Shown here piece by piece: positions 26,916 to 35,397 of a DNA stretch of 42,303 bases (its first letter is position 1; every line of letters begins with the position of its first letter). The stretch is from Candidatus Omnitrophota bacterium (GTDB lineage: Bacteria > Omnitrophota > Gorgyraeia > Duberdicusellales > 4484-171): NCBI GenBank assembly GCA_028711575.1, contig JAQTSA010000003.1, positions 1 to 42,303 on the forward strand, read 5' to 3'. The position numbers and the translations under genes were made by a program. The notes under the pieces were generated by a model. It searched no databases. It saw nothing but the letters and a program-made list of their open reading frames with translations, and was not told the origin of the DNA.

Positions 26916-27458
26916 ATGGATTTATTTGAAGCATTGATTAAGCGGCATAGCTATCGGCAAGGGTTTAAAAACCAATCTGTACCAAGTAGCGATTTGGAAA
27001 AAATTGTTCAGGCCGGGATTATGGCTCCTTCCGGGAAAAACGCTCAGACCACAGAGTTCATTATAGTCGACGATACTCGGTTGGTTTCGAAAATCGGCCA
27101 GATGCATTCCCAAGATATGTTTCGCCAGGCTAAGGCTTTTATCTGTTGTCTTATTGATAAAAATCCTCTTAAAATTTACGAGGGCCATTCTTTCGCCGTT
27201 GAGGATTGTTCGGCGGCAGTAGAGAATATGTTGCTTGCGATTACAGCTTTAGGATACGCTTCAGTTTGGGTTGACGGGTGGCTTCGTCTTGAGTCAAGAG
27301 CCGAAACGATTTCTAATTTGCTATCGGTCCCAAAGGGTAAAGTAATAAGGGTAATACTTCCGATAGGTGTGCCAATAGCTGTTCTCTGCCAGAAAGAAAA
27401 AAAATCGTTTGATCAAAGGGCATGGTTTAATAGTTATCGGCGGAAAGACAAGGTGTAA
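26916..27458 (+). CDS. Nitroreductase-family protein
   Basis: FEALIKRHSYRQGF; IMAPSGKNAQTTEFIIVDD; ENMLLAITALGYASVWVDGW. Confidence 0.88.
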   Translation: MDLFEALIKRHSYRQGFKNQSVPSSDLEKIVQAGIMAPSGKNAQTTEFIIVDDTRLVSKIGQMHSQDMFRQAKAFICCLIDKNPLKIYEGHSFAVEDCSAAVENMLLAITALGYASVWVDGWLRLESRAETISNLLSVPKGKVIRVILPIGVPIAVLCQKEKKSFDQRAWFNSYRRKDKV

Positions 27459-27462
27459 TATT

Positions 27463-28197
27463 ATGAAACGGCAATTTATAGCTTTAATGATTTTGTTATT
27501 GGTTGGTTCTAATTCTTTTGGAGAAACAATTGTTTTAAATTCCGGCAAAACTGTTGAAGGTAAAATAGTTCAAGATAATCCCGAAGAAATTAAGTTTGAT
27601 GTCGACGGAATCCTTATTACTTATTATAAGGATGACATTGCCAGTATCGACGGTATTGCCATGAACAAGGAAGAAGATTCTTCTCAAGAGAAAGATCCTT
27701 TTAAGATCGATGTTGATAAGATAATTTCTGAAGGACATCGCCCGGGTGAAAATATTTTTGCTAAGCGCGGCCCTAAAACTGAACGCTATATGGATTTAAT
27801 TGAAATCGGTAAAGCTTACGCTCAAAATGGAGAATATTTTAAAGCGCGTGATTATTTTAAACGGGCGATAGGTGTTGGTCCTTATCATTCCGCCGGATAT
27901 ATTGGGCTGGGTACAGCTTACCTTGTTTTAGGCCGTTACGGAGACGCAGAACGGGCATTCCAAATCGCTAAACAATTGAGCCAGCAAGAGGGTGACAAGA
28001 AGAAGATCGAAGATTTAGACGAGCTGCTTTTTCAATTAGGTACTATCAAAACTGATGGAGCTGAGCTTCATCCTAAAGCGAAAAAAAGGACTTTTTTCTT
28101 GAAGCGGCTGCTTGTTGTTTTAATCTGTGTTCTTTTGGGGTCTTTAGCGGTTCTTTTTAGGAAAAAGAAATATCCGGTATCTAAAATAGAAACGTAA
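27463..28197 (+). CDS. Secreted/membrane TPR-repeat protein with N-terminal beta-rich module
   Basis: Signal peptide MKRQFIALMILLLVGSNSFG; ETIVLNSGKTVEGKIVQDNPEEIKFDVDGILITYYKDDIASIDG; TPR repeats; C-terminal TM. Start moved to ATG 27463. Confidence 0.75.
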   Translation: MKRQFIALMILLLVGSNSFGETIVLNSGKTVEGKIVQDNPEEIKFDVDGILITYYKDDIASIDGIAMNKEEDSSQEKDPFKIDVDKIISEGHRPGENIFAKRGPKTERYMDLIEIGKAYAQNGEYFKARDYFKRAIGVGPYHSAGYIGLGTAYLVLGRYGDAERAFQIAKQLSQQEGDKKKIEDLDELLFQLGTIKTDGAELHPKAKKRTFFLKRLLVVLICVLLGSLAVLFRKKKYPVSKIET

Positions 28198-28201
28198 AAT
28201 T

Positions 28202-28771
28202 ATGGTTGTCAGACGGTTTAATAAATCCATTTTATTTTTTATTGTTTTATTTATTTTCCCTTTAGTTGGTTCAACTGAGCCGCGGGTAGAAAAGGATTAT
28301 TATCCTAAAGGAAACATAAGATTCATTATTCCTTATAACGGTGATAAAAAGGAAGGTCTCTGCCGATGGTATTATGAGAATGGAAATATCAAGCAAGAGA
28401 CTCCCTACAAAAATGGTTTGCGCGATGGTATTGACCAGTGGTATCATTCCAACGGAAAGAATCATAAGCAGATTCAATATTCCCAAGGGGTTCTTCACGG
28501 GTTTTATAGAGTATACTACAATGATGGATCTTTACAGGAAGAAACTCTTTATGCGCAAGGGAAGAAGCATGGAGATTATAGCAAGTATTCCCGCAAAGGG
28601 GACCTTCTGTTAAAAATAAGATATAAAAATGATCTTAAAGAAGTTTCTCTTCTTTTCGATAATAATGGCAAACCTTCTTATCGGATAATATATCGCCGGG
28701 GGAAATTCTGGCGTCAGGAGAGGCTGAAAGCCACTGGCAGTATGTTTGACGCTTTAACCGGGAAAAAATAA
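28202..28771 (+). CDS. Secreted MORN-variant / YwqK-like repeat protein
   Basis: Repeats: EGLCRWYYENGNIKQETPYKNGLRDGIDQWYHSNGKNHKQIQYSQGVLHGFYRVYYNDGSLQEETLYAQGKKHGDYSKY. Confidence 0.8.
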   Translation: MVVRRFNKSILFFIVLFIFPLVGSTEPRVEKDYYPKGNIRFIIPYNGDKKEGLCRWYYENGNIKQETPYKNGLRDGIDQWYHSNGKNHKQIQYSQGVLHGFYRVYYNDGSLQEETLYAQGKKHGDYSKYSRKGDLLLKIRYKNDLKEVSLLFDNNGKPSYRIIYRRGKFWRQERLKATGSMFDALTGKK

Positions 28772-28788
28772 TCGAAGAGGGTAATCTG

Positions 28789-29886
28789 GTGAAAAAGGTT
28801 TTAAGTCTTGTTGTTTTCTTTTCGGTTTTATTTTTTTATCAACTAACCTTTGGCTCGGTTATTGTTCTTAAAACCGGAGAAACCTTAGAAGGAAAAATAG
28901 TTGAAAGGTCAAAAGATTATATCGTCGTCAATTATTTAGGTGTACCTTTAACGTATTATTTTGAGGAGATAGCTGTTATTGATGGGAAAAAAATCAAGAC
29001 ATCTGTCCCGACAAGAGAAGCAGAGATTATTGAAGAAAAAAATAAAGTAAAAAAGGGCCGTTCATTACCTTCAAAAACAGCGAATCGAACGCTTGATTCC
29101 CAAGATGATAATCTCCGGAATTTTCCTTCTCAGCAAGAATTAACTGAAGTTTTGGTGCCTTTTTATCTTTTAAAAGGTGTCGATTATATCTATCAGGGTA
29201 ACTTGGACAAAGCTGAGGCTCTTTTTCGTCAAGCTTCGATGCTTGATAAGAAAAACAGTTTCTATAAGCGAGCTTTAAAAATTATTGATGACGCTAAAAA
29301 TAATGTTATTCCCAAAGAATCAGTTCCGCTGCTTTTTGAGTCTGAAAATCATCTTTTCAAACGAGAAGCGAAAGAATCTCTTTTGGTTTTAGCTCGGGCG
29401 CTGAAACTTACGGGAAAGTATGATATAAGTTATTACGGCCTCGGGGTAACTTACATGCTGCTTAATGATTTTCGACGAAGTGTTACTTATTTTCAGGAGG
29501 CAGTAGCATTGAACCCTGAGTTCGCGGAAGCGCATTTTAATTTAGGTTATTCTTTGGCAATGCTCTATGATTTTAACAAATCTATCGAATCTTTTTGGCG
29601 CGGGTTACAGCTTGACCCTGAGAATGCTATCGGTTGGTGCGGGCTTGGCACATCATTAAGTTATCTTGAGCATTATAAACAAGCTGTAATCTGTTTCAAT
29701 AAAGGTCTTGAGTTTGATCCCGAGTATCCAAATGGTTATTTCGGCCTTGCGGTCTTGTATTCTAAGGCTGGTGAGATAGTCCGGGCTAAAGCTAATTTTG
29801 AAAAAGCAAGCGCTCTATTTAAGCAACAAGGGAATAAAGAAGGGGTAAAACAGGTAAACATATATTTAAAAAAAATTAAAAAATAG
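28789..29886 (+). CDS. Secreted TPR-repeat protein with N-terminal beta-rich module (paralogous N-terminus to 27463..28197)
   Basis: GTG start; SVIVLKTGETLEGKIVERSKDYIVVNYLGVPLTYYFEEIAVIDGKKI; multiple TPRs (AEAHFNLGYSLAMLYDFNKSIESFWRGLQLDPENAIGWCGLGTSLSYL). Confidence 0.82.
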   Translation: MKKVLSLVVFFSVLFFYQLTFGSVIVLKTGETLEGKIVERSKDYIVVNYLGVPLTYYFEEIAVIDGKKIKTSVPTREAEIIEEKNKVKKGRSLPSKTANRTLDSQDDNLRNFPSQQELTEVLVPFYLLKGVDYIYQGNLDKAEALFRQASMLDKKNSFYKRALKIIDDAKNNVIPKESVPLLFESENHLFKREAKESLLVLARALKLTGKYDISYYGLGVTYMLLNDFRRSVTYFQEAVALNPEFAEAHFNLGYSLAMLYDFNKSIESFWRGLQLDPENAIGWCGLGTSLSYLEHYKQAVICFNKGLEFDPEYPNGYFGLAVLYSKAGEIVRAKANFEKASALFKQQGNKEGVKQVNIYLKKIKK

Positions 29887-29928
29887 AAATGTTAGTTTTG
29901 AAAAATATTATTAAATGATTTTAAAACA

Positions 29929-30759
29929 ATGAAAAAATTAAAAATATCGCGATTAATTAAACTTGGTTTTCTTATTTTTCTTATTTTTTCTTTTAGGCTA
30001 TTGGCCTTTTCTTCTGATTTTGATGAACTTGGTTTAGGCGGCCGCTCTTCTGATGGCCGGTTTTTAGTCTATGCTTCAGATTATGGTTTGGCAAAAAAAA
30101 TCAGCAGCCGAGTCCGGGATATTTATAATAAAGTGATATCTGATATTGGTTATTCCGGCGCCTTTAAGGGTAAATATCAAATATTTGTTTGGGATTCTAA
30201 ATCAGGGTTTATGAATTTCTTAAGGCCGCGTTCTTTTGGGGTAAACGCAGAAAATGTTGCCGCTGTCGCTATTGCTAAGTATAGCAATGGGGTCGCCACG
30301 ATTGCCGGCTACTCAAGCGACAGGTTCTTTAACAGCGATCTTCCCCATGAATTAACTCACCTGATCCTCAATGATATTTTTGGGTCGGCGCAGCTAATAC
30401 CGCTTTGGCTGAATGAAGGCCTTGCCACTTATGAAGGAGACGGGCCTTTGGGTAATGAACAACGTTTGTTTTTACGAGAAGCTCTATCAAATCAAACCCA
30501 TATACCTCTAGCTGAATTATTTTCTTTAAGGCAGTATCCTTTGTCGGGATACAAAATTAAACTTTTTTATTTGCAGTCGCAGTCTTTAGTCGATTATCTT
30601 TTGAGAACTAAACCTAAACAGGACAGCTTCGATTCTTTTCTCCGATGGTACGTGGTTAAAGGAAACTCTTTTCCTAAAGCTTATCTTTATTCTTATGGCG
30701 CTCAGGGTGGGCTAAAAAAACTTGAAGAGTCTTGGATAAACTATATAATGAACAATTGA
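29929..30759 (+). CDS. Secreted peptidase-MA-like gluzincin metallopeptidase
   Basis: Signal peptide; LPHELTHLILNDIFGSAQLIPLWLNEGLATYEG (HExxH + downstream Glu). Confidence 0.8.
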   Translation: MKKLKISRLIKLGFLIFLIFSFRLLAFSSDFDELGLGGRSSDGRFLVYASDYGLAKKISSRVRDIYNKVISDIGYSGAFKGKYQIFVWDSKSGFMNFLRPRSFGVNAENVAAVAIAKYSNGVATIAGYSSDRFFNSDLPHELTHLILNDIFGSAQLIPLWLNEGLATYEGDGPLGNEQRLFLREALSNQTHIPLAELFSLRQYPLSGYKIKLFYLQSQSLVDYLLRTKPKQDSFDSFLRWYVVKGNSFPKAYLYSYGAQGGLKKLEESWINYIMNN

Positions 30760-30771
30760 GGAGGATTCTTT

Positions 30772-31044
30772 ATGGAAATAGAGGTAGCGCGTCCCAGTCA
30801 AGATGAAATTAAAGATTTAGGAATTTTATCTTGGCCGATATGGCAAAAAGAGAAAAGCCGCTTTGAATGGTTTTATGCTGAAACCGAAATTTGTTATTTT
30901 CTTGAAGGCCGGGTGCTGGTTGAATTTGAAGACGGTAAAACGGTGTCTGTCGGCAAAGGAGATTTAGTTACTTTTCCTAAAGATTTAAGTTGTATTTGGC
31001 ACATAGAATCCGACGTAAAAAAACATTATAACTTCAAGGAATAG
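30772..31044 (+). CDS. Small cupin-domain protein
   Basis: FEWFYAETEICYFLEGRVLVEFEDGKTVSVGKGDLVTFPKDLSCIWHIESDVKKHYNF. Confidence 0.85.
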   Translation: MEIEVARPSQDEIKDLGILSWPIWQKEKSRFEWFYAETEICYFLEGRVLVEFEDGKTVSVGKGDLVTFPKDLSCIWHIESDVKKHYNFKE

Positions 31045-31076
31045 GCTCAGATTTCTGCTCATTTTCTTTGTTCAAT

Positions 31077-31895
31077 TTATCTTTCTAAAAAAGGGTATGC
31101 TTTAACCTCATTTTTGTCATTCTTGTATTTTCTCTGCCGAATTGTTTCTTTTATATAATCTAACCTTTTTTGAGGGTGAGGGTGACTGGAGAAAAAAGCC
31201 ATAAATTTTGGGGTTTTTGTTTTTTTTGTTAAAAGGTTCATAAATTCAAGCGAACCGTTTACGTTGCCGTTTACGCGATTTAGGAGGGTTAAGGCGAAGA
31301 TGTCAGCATTTTTTTCCTGACTTTGAGAAAATTTCATTTCTAAATTAGAAATCGAGTTTTGCATAAACCCGCTCGCCGGGTTTTTTTCTCCTAAAAGAAC
31401 GGTAGATATAGCAAAAAAAACTAAGCTTCGGCCAAAAGCTTTTAGATGGTCGTTATGATAAAAGTGTCCCAGCTCGTGAGCCAAAACGAAAGAAATTTCA
31501 TTTTCCGAAGATATTTCTTTAAGTAATTCGCTGAATATTATTATTCTGTTTCCTGGTATAGCCAGGGCGTTTACGTGCGAGTCTTCTACTATTTGGACAG
31601 TGTAAATATCGTCTCTGTCTTGTAAACCCTTAGCCAGGTTGTCTAAAATGGCTTGGAGATAACCTTCTTCTTTGGTGCGGGTTTTTTCTTTATATAATTT
31701 TGCGAAAACTTTTGATAAGCTGTTTTCCAGTTTATCCGGCATTTTGGCGACAATAACGTCTACGGCAAATCCCAGGCTTATATAAACAACAGAAACAATT
31801 AACAACAAAGCCGCTAATAGCGATAATAGTTCTTTTAAGGCTGATTTTTTTGAGATGTTATCGTTTGCTTCAATCAGCTTAGGTTTGTAATCCAT
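31077..31895 (-). CDS. M48-family membrane metallopeptidase
   Basis: N-terminal TM; FVLAHELGHFYHNDH zincin motif; SQSQEKNADIFALTLL; HPHPQKRLDYI. Confidence 0.9.
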   Translation of the reverse strand: MDYKPKLIEANDNISKKSALKELLSLLAALLLIVSVVYISLGFAVDVIVAKMPDKLENSLSKVFAKLYKEKTRTKEEGYLQAILDNLAKGLQDRDDIYTVQIVEDSHVNALAIPGNRIIIFSELLKEISSENEISFVLAHELGHFYHNDHLKAFGRSLVFFAISTVLLGEKNPASGFMQNSISNLEMKFSQSQEKNADIFALTLLNRVNGNVNGSLEFMNLLTKKTKTPKFMAFFSSHPHPQKRLDYIKETIRQRKYKNDKNEVKAYPFLER

Positions 31896-31901
31896 ACAAT
31901 A

Positions 31902-32534
31902 TTATTTTATTAGCAAAAGAGCCAATAAGCCGATTAGAATAATGACGCCAACAATAAGGCTGAGAGTGTCAATCGATAAAGATTTAGCGGTAACTTCCTT
32001 TTTATGACGTGCTGATTCATTTTGAGACAGAATTTCTTGCTGTTTGACTAAATTATTTTCTTTGGCGTAAGCCGGAGGATTCTTAAAGGTTATAGCTGTT
32101 CCATAAGCTAAGGCTTCACTACAGCGAATGCTGTTTTTATCATAAAGACTGCCAATATTGGACATTTCAATTCGGGCATTAATGATTATATGAGCGTTCG
32201 GGGCTGATTCTTTCATTCTGAGCAGAGCTTCGCGCCTTGACCGGTCAAGAATAGTTTCAAAGGAAGAAACTTCGCCGCCGAAGATATTGATAAACCAGGC
32301 CAAAAAACTTTTGAAATAATCAATTGAGATTACAACACTTCCTTTTACAAATTCAGCATTTTTTATTTCTTCGGTTTCGGTTATGTTTTTTGAAGTAATT
32401 ATCGGCAGGTTAAGTGAGTTTCTTTCTCTCTTTTTTAAAGAAAGGTAATGACCTTTTTCTATAACTTTTGTGCCTACGAAATAAGCTGTAATCAAGGTTA
32501 TAACCGAAACGATTAGATTTATAAATTCGCTCAT
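31902..32534 (-). CDS. Membrane-anchored YbjQ/UPF0145-like (heavy-metal-binding) domain protein
   Basis: TM at both ends; core GSVVISIDYFKSFLAWFINIFGGEVSSFETILDRSRREALLRMKESAPNAHIIINARIEMSNIG similar to the adjacent YbjQ. Confidence 0.75.
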   Translation of the reverse strand: MSEFINLIVSVITLITAYFVGTKVIEKGHYLSLKKRERNSLNLPIITSKNITETEEIKNAEFVKGSVVISIDYFKSFLAWFINIFGGEVSSFETILDRSRREALLRMKESAPNAHIIINARIEMSNIGSLYDKNSIRCSEALAYGTAITFKNPPAYAKENNLVKQQEILSQNESARHKKEVTAKSLSIDTLSLIVGVIILIGLLALLLIK

Positions 32535-32564
32535 AGTCTGGCTTTAGTTATTTAGAACAGCCGG

Positions 32565-32879
32565 TTACTCTACTTTCACGGCTGTGCCATAAACGTATAA
32601 CTCGGCGGCGCCAGCGGTGATAGCAGAAGTAGCAAACCGTAAATTTATTATAGCGTTTGCGCCTAGCTGTTGCGCTTGTTGTTTCATTCTTTCGATTGAT
32701 TGATTACGGGACTCTTCAAGCAATTGGGTGTAGCCGTGGAGTTCGCCGCCGACGATGTTTTTTAATCCGGCAAGGATATCTGTGCCGACATGTTTTGCTC
32801 TTACAGTTGAGCCGGTAACTAGCCCGTAATGTTCAATGATTTTTTTCCCAGGCACAGAGTCGATGTTTGTAAGAATCAT
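32565..32879 (-). CDS. YbjQ/UPF0145-family protein
   Basis: GLVTGSTVRAKHVGTDILAGLKNIVGGELHGYTQLLEESRNQSIERMKQQAQQLGANAIINLRFATSAI. Confidence 0.92.
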   Translation of the reverse strand: MILTNIDSVPGKKIIEHYGLVTGSTVRAKHVGTDILAGLKNIVGGELHGYTQLLEESRNQSIERMKQQAQQLGANAIINLRFATSAITAGAAELYVYGTAVKVE

Positions 32880-33454
32880 AGAATTACCTCCTTGAGTTCT
32901 TCGGCCGATAAGACTCTTATTCCGACTTTAGCAGCCCAATCTTTAAGCCCGTTATCGGCAGTTGCCAGAGCGGCCTTTAACTCTTTTGCGAGAAGAAGCA
33001 AGTCAAAATCTTCCTTGCTGTCAAGGACGCCTTCTCTCAAAGCTACCCGGAACTCTTCTCTCAGGCGCTTTATTATGTCAGTTTCTTTTTCTCGGTCCTG
33101 GGCGTCAGAGTGTAAGGCTTTACGGCAGTATTTTTCGCTTATTCGTAAGCCCTTATTAATGCGATTACGCATTTCTTCGATAAATTCGTACATAAATAAG
33201 GCCGGAACTTTTTCTTCATAGGACGATGGCGGCTTTTGAGTAAGGCTGACGGTTTGATCTACCGCAATCGGACCGTCAATGAACTTCATAAGTTCTTCAA
33301 ATATTGAAGGCGGCATAAAACAGTCTAATGACTTATGGTCTTTTATTAATCCAAGAAAATTGGTAAAAGCATCTTTTGGGGTTTTCCCAAAAAAATGTCG
33401 AGCATCAGGGTTAACGAAAATACTTGTATCAAGAACGACTTTTGTCTTGTTCAT
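32876..33454 (-). CDS. PIN-domain RNA ligase partner protein
   Basis: KVVLDTSIFVNPDARHFFGKTPKDAFTNFL; FDLLLLAKELKAALATADNGLKDWAAKVGIRVLSAEEL; resembles the RNA-ligase-partner PIN family. Confidence 0.75.
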   Translation of the reverse strand: MNKTKVVLDTSIFVNPDARHFFGKTPKDAFTNFLGLIKDHKSLDCFMPPSIFEELMKFIDGPIAVDQTVSLTQKPPSSYEEKVPALFMYEFIEEMRNRINKGLRISEKYCRKALHSDAQDREKETDIIKRLREEFRVALREGVLDSKEDFDLLLLAKELKAALATADNGLKDWAAKVGIRVLSAEELKEVIL

Positions 33455-33624
33455 TTAAACATTGTAAGTCACAATTCTCCTAAAAGCAATAACAGTTTAG
33501 GTTTTCATTCAGCCGTTGGAGGTTGGATAAAGCAGTAAAAGTTTAATATTATATAAAAAGTTTCAATTCGCGTTTTTTAGGTTATAATAACTATGTAAAT
33601 ATATCGTCTATCTACCAAATTATA

Positions 33625-33653
33625 TTGACACGACTTTGACTGTACGCTAAAAT
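33625..33653 (+). promoter_or_regulatory. Sigma70 promoter for the parvulin/Tad locus (TTGACA-17-TAAAAT)
   Basis: TTGACA 33625-33630, TAAAAT 33648-33653, 17-nt spacer, ATG 33674 with G-rich SD. Confidence 0.65.
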
Positions 33654-33673
33654 AAATAAAAAAGGGGGGAGTA

Positions 33674-34555
33674 ATGAAAAGATTAATATTAACAAGTCTT
33701 ACATTTTGTTTTTTTATTGTTGGTTGTGACGGTTTAGTTCCTGAGGATAAAAGCACAAGCTCGGTGAAAGTCCAGAAAGATATTAAGGGTGACCTTTTAG
33801 CGCAAGTTGGCGACTGGAAAATAGGAACCCGTGATTTTACTGATAAATTAGATGTTCTAATCAAACTTTATCCTGATTCTAAGCTGAACGAGTCTGACGC
33901 TAAAAAAGAAATTTTAAAAGTTATTGTTGATACTGAGGTTTTAGCAAGTGAGGCTAACGCTCGTGGGCTGGGTAAAGATCAGGAGGTCTTAGAAGCGGTA
34001 CGTTACTTTAAACAAAACCTTTTAGCACAGAAAATTCTTGAAAATATCGCTCAAGGGATAAATATCAGCGATTTGGAAGTTAAGAATTTTTATGACGCGA
34101 ACAAATTAAGTTTCACTCAGCCGGAAGAAAGAAAAATAAGAGAAATAGTTGTGCCAACTGAAACCGAAGCTAAGGATATACTTGTTCGAATTTACCAGGG
34201 CGATGATTTTGCCTCTTTAGCAAGAAGTTATTCGACATCTGATACGCGGGCTCAAGGCGGCGATTTAGGGTGGCTGAAAGTTGATTTAGAAACAAAGTTT
34301 CGGGATTTTTGGAAGGAAGCATTTTTACGGGATAAAGGTTCGGTTTCCGGTTATTTCCGTGATCCAAAAGGGCTTTATTACATTCTTAAAATTGAGGATA
34401 TAAAGGGCGGTGAGGCTAAACCGCTGGTTGAAGTAAGAGAGGATATTCGAAATTATTTAACAGAACAGGAATTACTGAAGAAAAAAGAAGAAATCATCAA
34501 CGAACGTAAACCGAAATTAAAGGCGTACACTCTTAACGATAATCTCCTTGAATAG
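33674..34555 (+). CDS. SurA/PpiC-type peptidyl-prolyl isomerase lipoprotein
   Basis: Lipobox FFIVGC; SurA-N-like region; parvulin REIVVPTETEAKDILVRIYQGDDFASLARSYSTSDTRAQGGDLGWL. Confidence 0.9.
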   Translation: MKRLILTSLTFCFFIVGCDGLVPEDKSTSSVKVQKDIKGDLLAQVGDWKIGTRDFTDKLDVLIKLYPDSKLNESDAKKEILKVIVDTEVLASEANARGLGKDQEVLEAVRYFKQNLLAQKILENIAQGINISDLEVKNFYDANKLSFTQPEERKIREIVVPTETEAKDILVRIYQGDDFASLARSYSTSDTRAQGGDLGWLKVDLETKFRDFWKEAFLRDKGSVSGYFRDPKGLYYILKIEDIKGGEAKPLVEVREDIRNYLTEQELLKKKEEIINERKPKLKAYTLNDNLLE

Positions 34556-34569
34556 GAAAAGGGGGCTTG

Positions 34570-35382
34570 ATGGACAAACGAATCATAAACATTATAATAG
34601 GTATAGTTTGTGCGGCCGGCGCTATTTTGCTAATTCATGGCCATATAATGAAGCAGGAAGGCCGAATTCAGCAGTTGATTGAAGAAGGCAAAGCTGTACG
34701 GGTTGTTGTCGCTCGCTACGATATCTCAAGAGAAACGACGATTACCGAAGAAATGGTAACTACCAAGGTTGTGAACCGAAACGCTTTACAGCCGGGAGAT
34801 TTAACAGCAATGGAGTCAGTTATCGGTAAGTTCGCGGAAGTTGATATTTTAAGCGGTCAGCATATCAATGGTAACATGATTCGGGCTTTTGGCTCTTTTG
34901 ATTTTTTGTCTCAAGCAGTTAAAAAGGGGTTAAGAGCTATAACTATTCCGGTGGATAAATTGTCGGCCGTTGAAGGCCTCTTAAAACCTCAGGACAAAAT
35001 TGATATTGTCGGTACATTCAATATTCCTACGGAAACCGGAGAAATCGCTCCGGTGGTACTGACGATATTCCAAAGTGTTGAAGTTCTCGCGACAAACACC
35101 AATATTTCAAGGTACAAAACATCAAAAGCGATTCAATCAGTTACCTTGGCTCTTGAACCGGAAGATGTTCGGACCCTTACTTTTGTTATGGAAATGGGTA
35201 GAATTAAACTGGTTTTAAGGGGTGAAGCTGATGTTGCTCAGGAAATAGGCTATACAGCTGTTACTTGGGATATCCTTATGCGTAAATTAGGCATGTATCA
35301 GGAACAGCCGGAAATTACGGAAAGCCCAACTATATCGGTTTATCGCGGCTCGGATATGGAGCAGGCGCCTGTGATGCAATAA
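34570..35382 (+). CDS. cpaB: Pilus assembly protein CpaB (SAF domain)
   Basis: N-terminal TM; VRVVVARYDISRETTITEEMVTTKVVNRNALQPGDL...ITIPVDKLSAVEGLLKPQDKIDIVGTF; ATG 34570 preferred. Confidence 0.88.
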   Translation: MDKRIINIIIGIVCAAGAILLIHGHIMKQEGRIQQLIEEGKAVRVVVARYDISRETTITEEMVTTKVVNRNALQPGDLTAMESVIGKFAEVDILSGQHINGNMIRAFGSFDFLSQAVKKGLRAITIPVDKLSAVEGLLKPQDKIDIVGTFNIPTETGEIAPVVLTIFQSVEVLATNTNISRYKTSKAIQSVTLALEPEDVRTLTFVMEMGRIKLVLRGEADVAQEIGYTAVTWDILMRKLGMYQEQPEITESPTISVYRGSDMEQAPVMQ

Positions 35383-35397
35383 TAAAGGAGGTGCGTC

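Noticed and set aside
28202-28771. Toxin-antitoxin annotation for the YwqK-like/MORN protein
   Set aside because: MORN-variant repeats alone do not indicate an antitoxin; no toxin gene adjacent, and the protein has a signal peptide.
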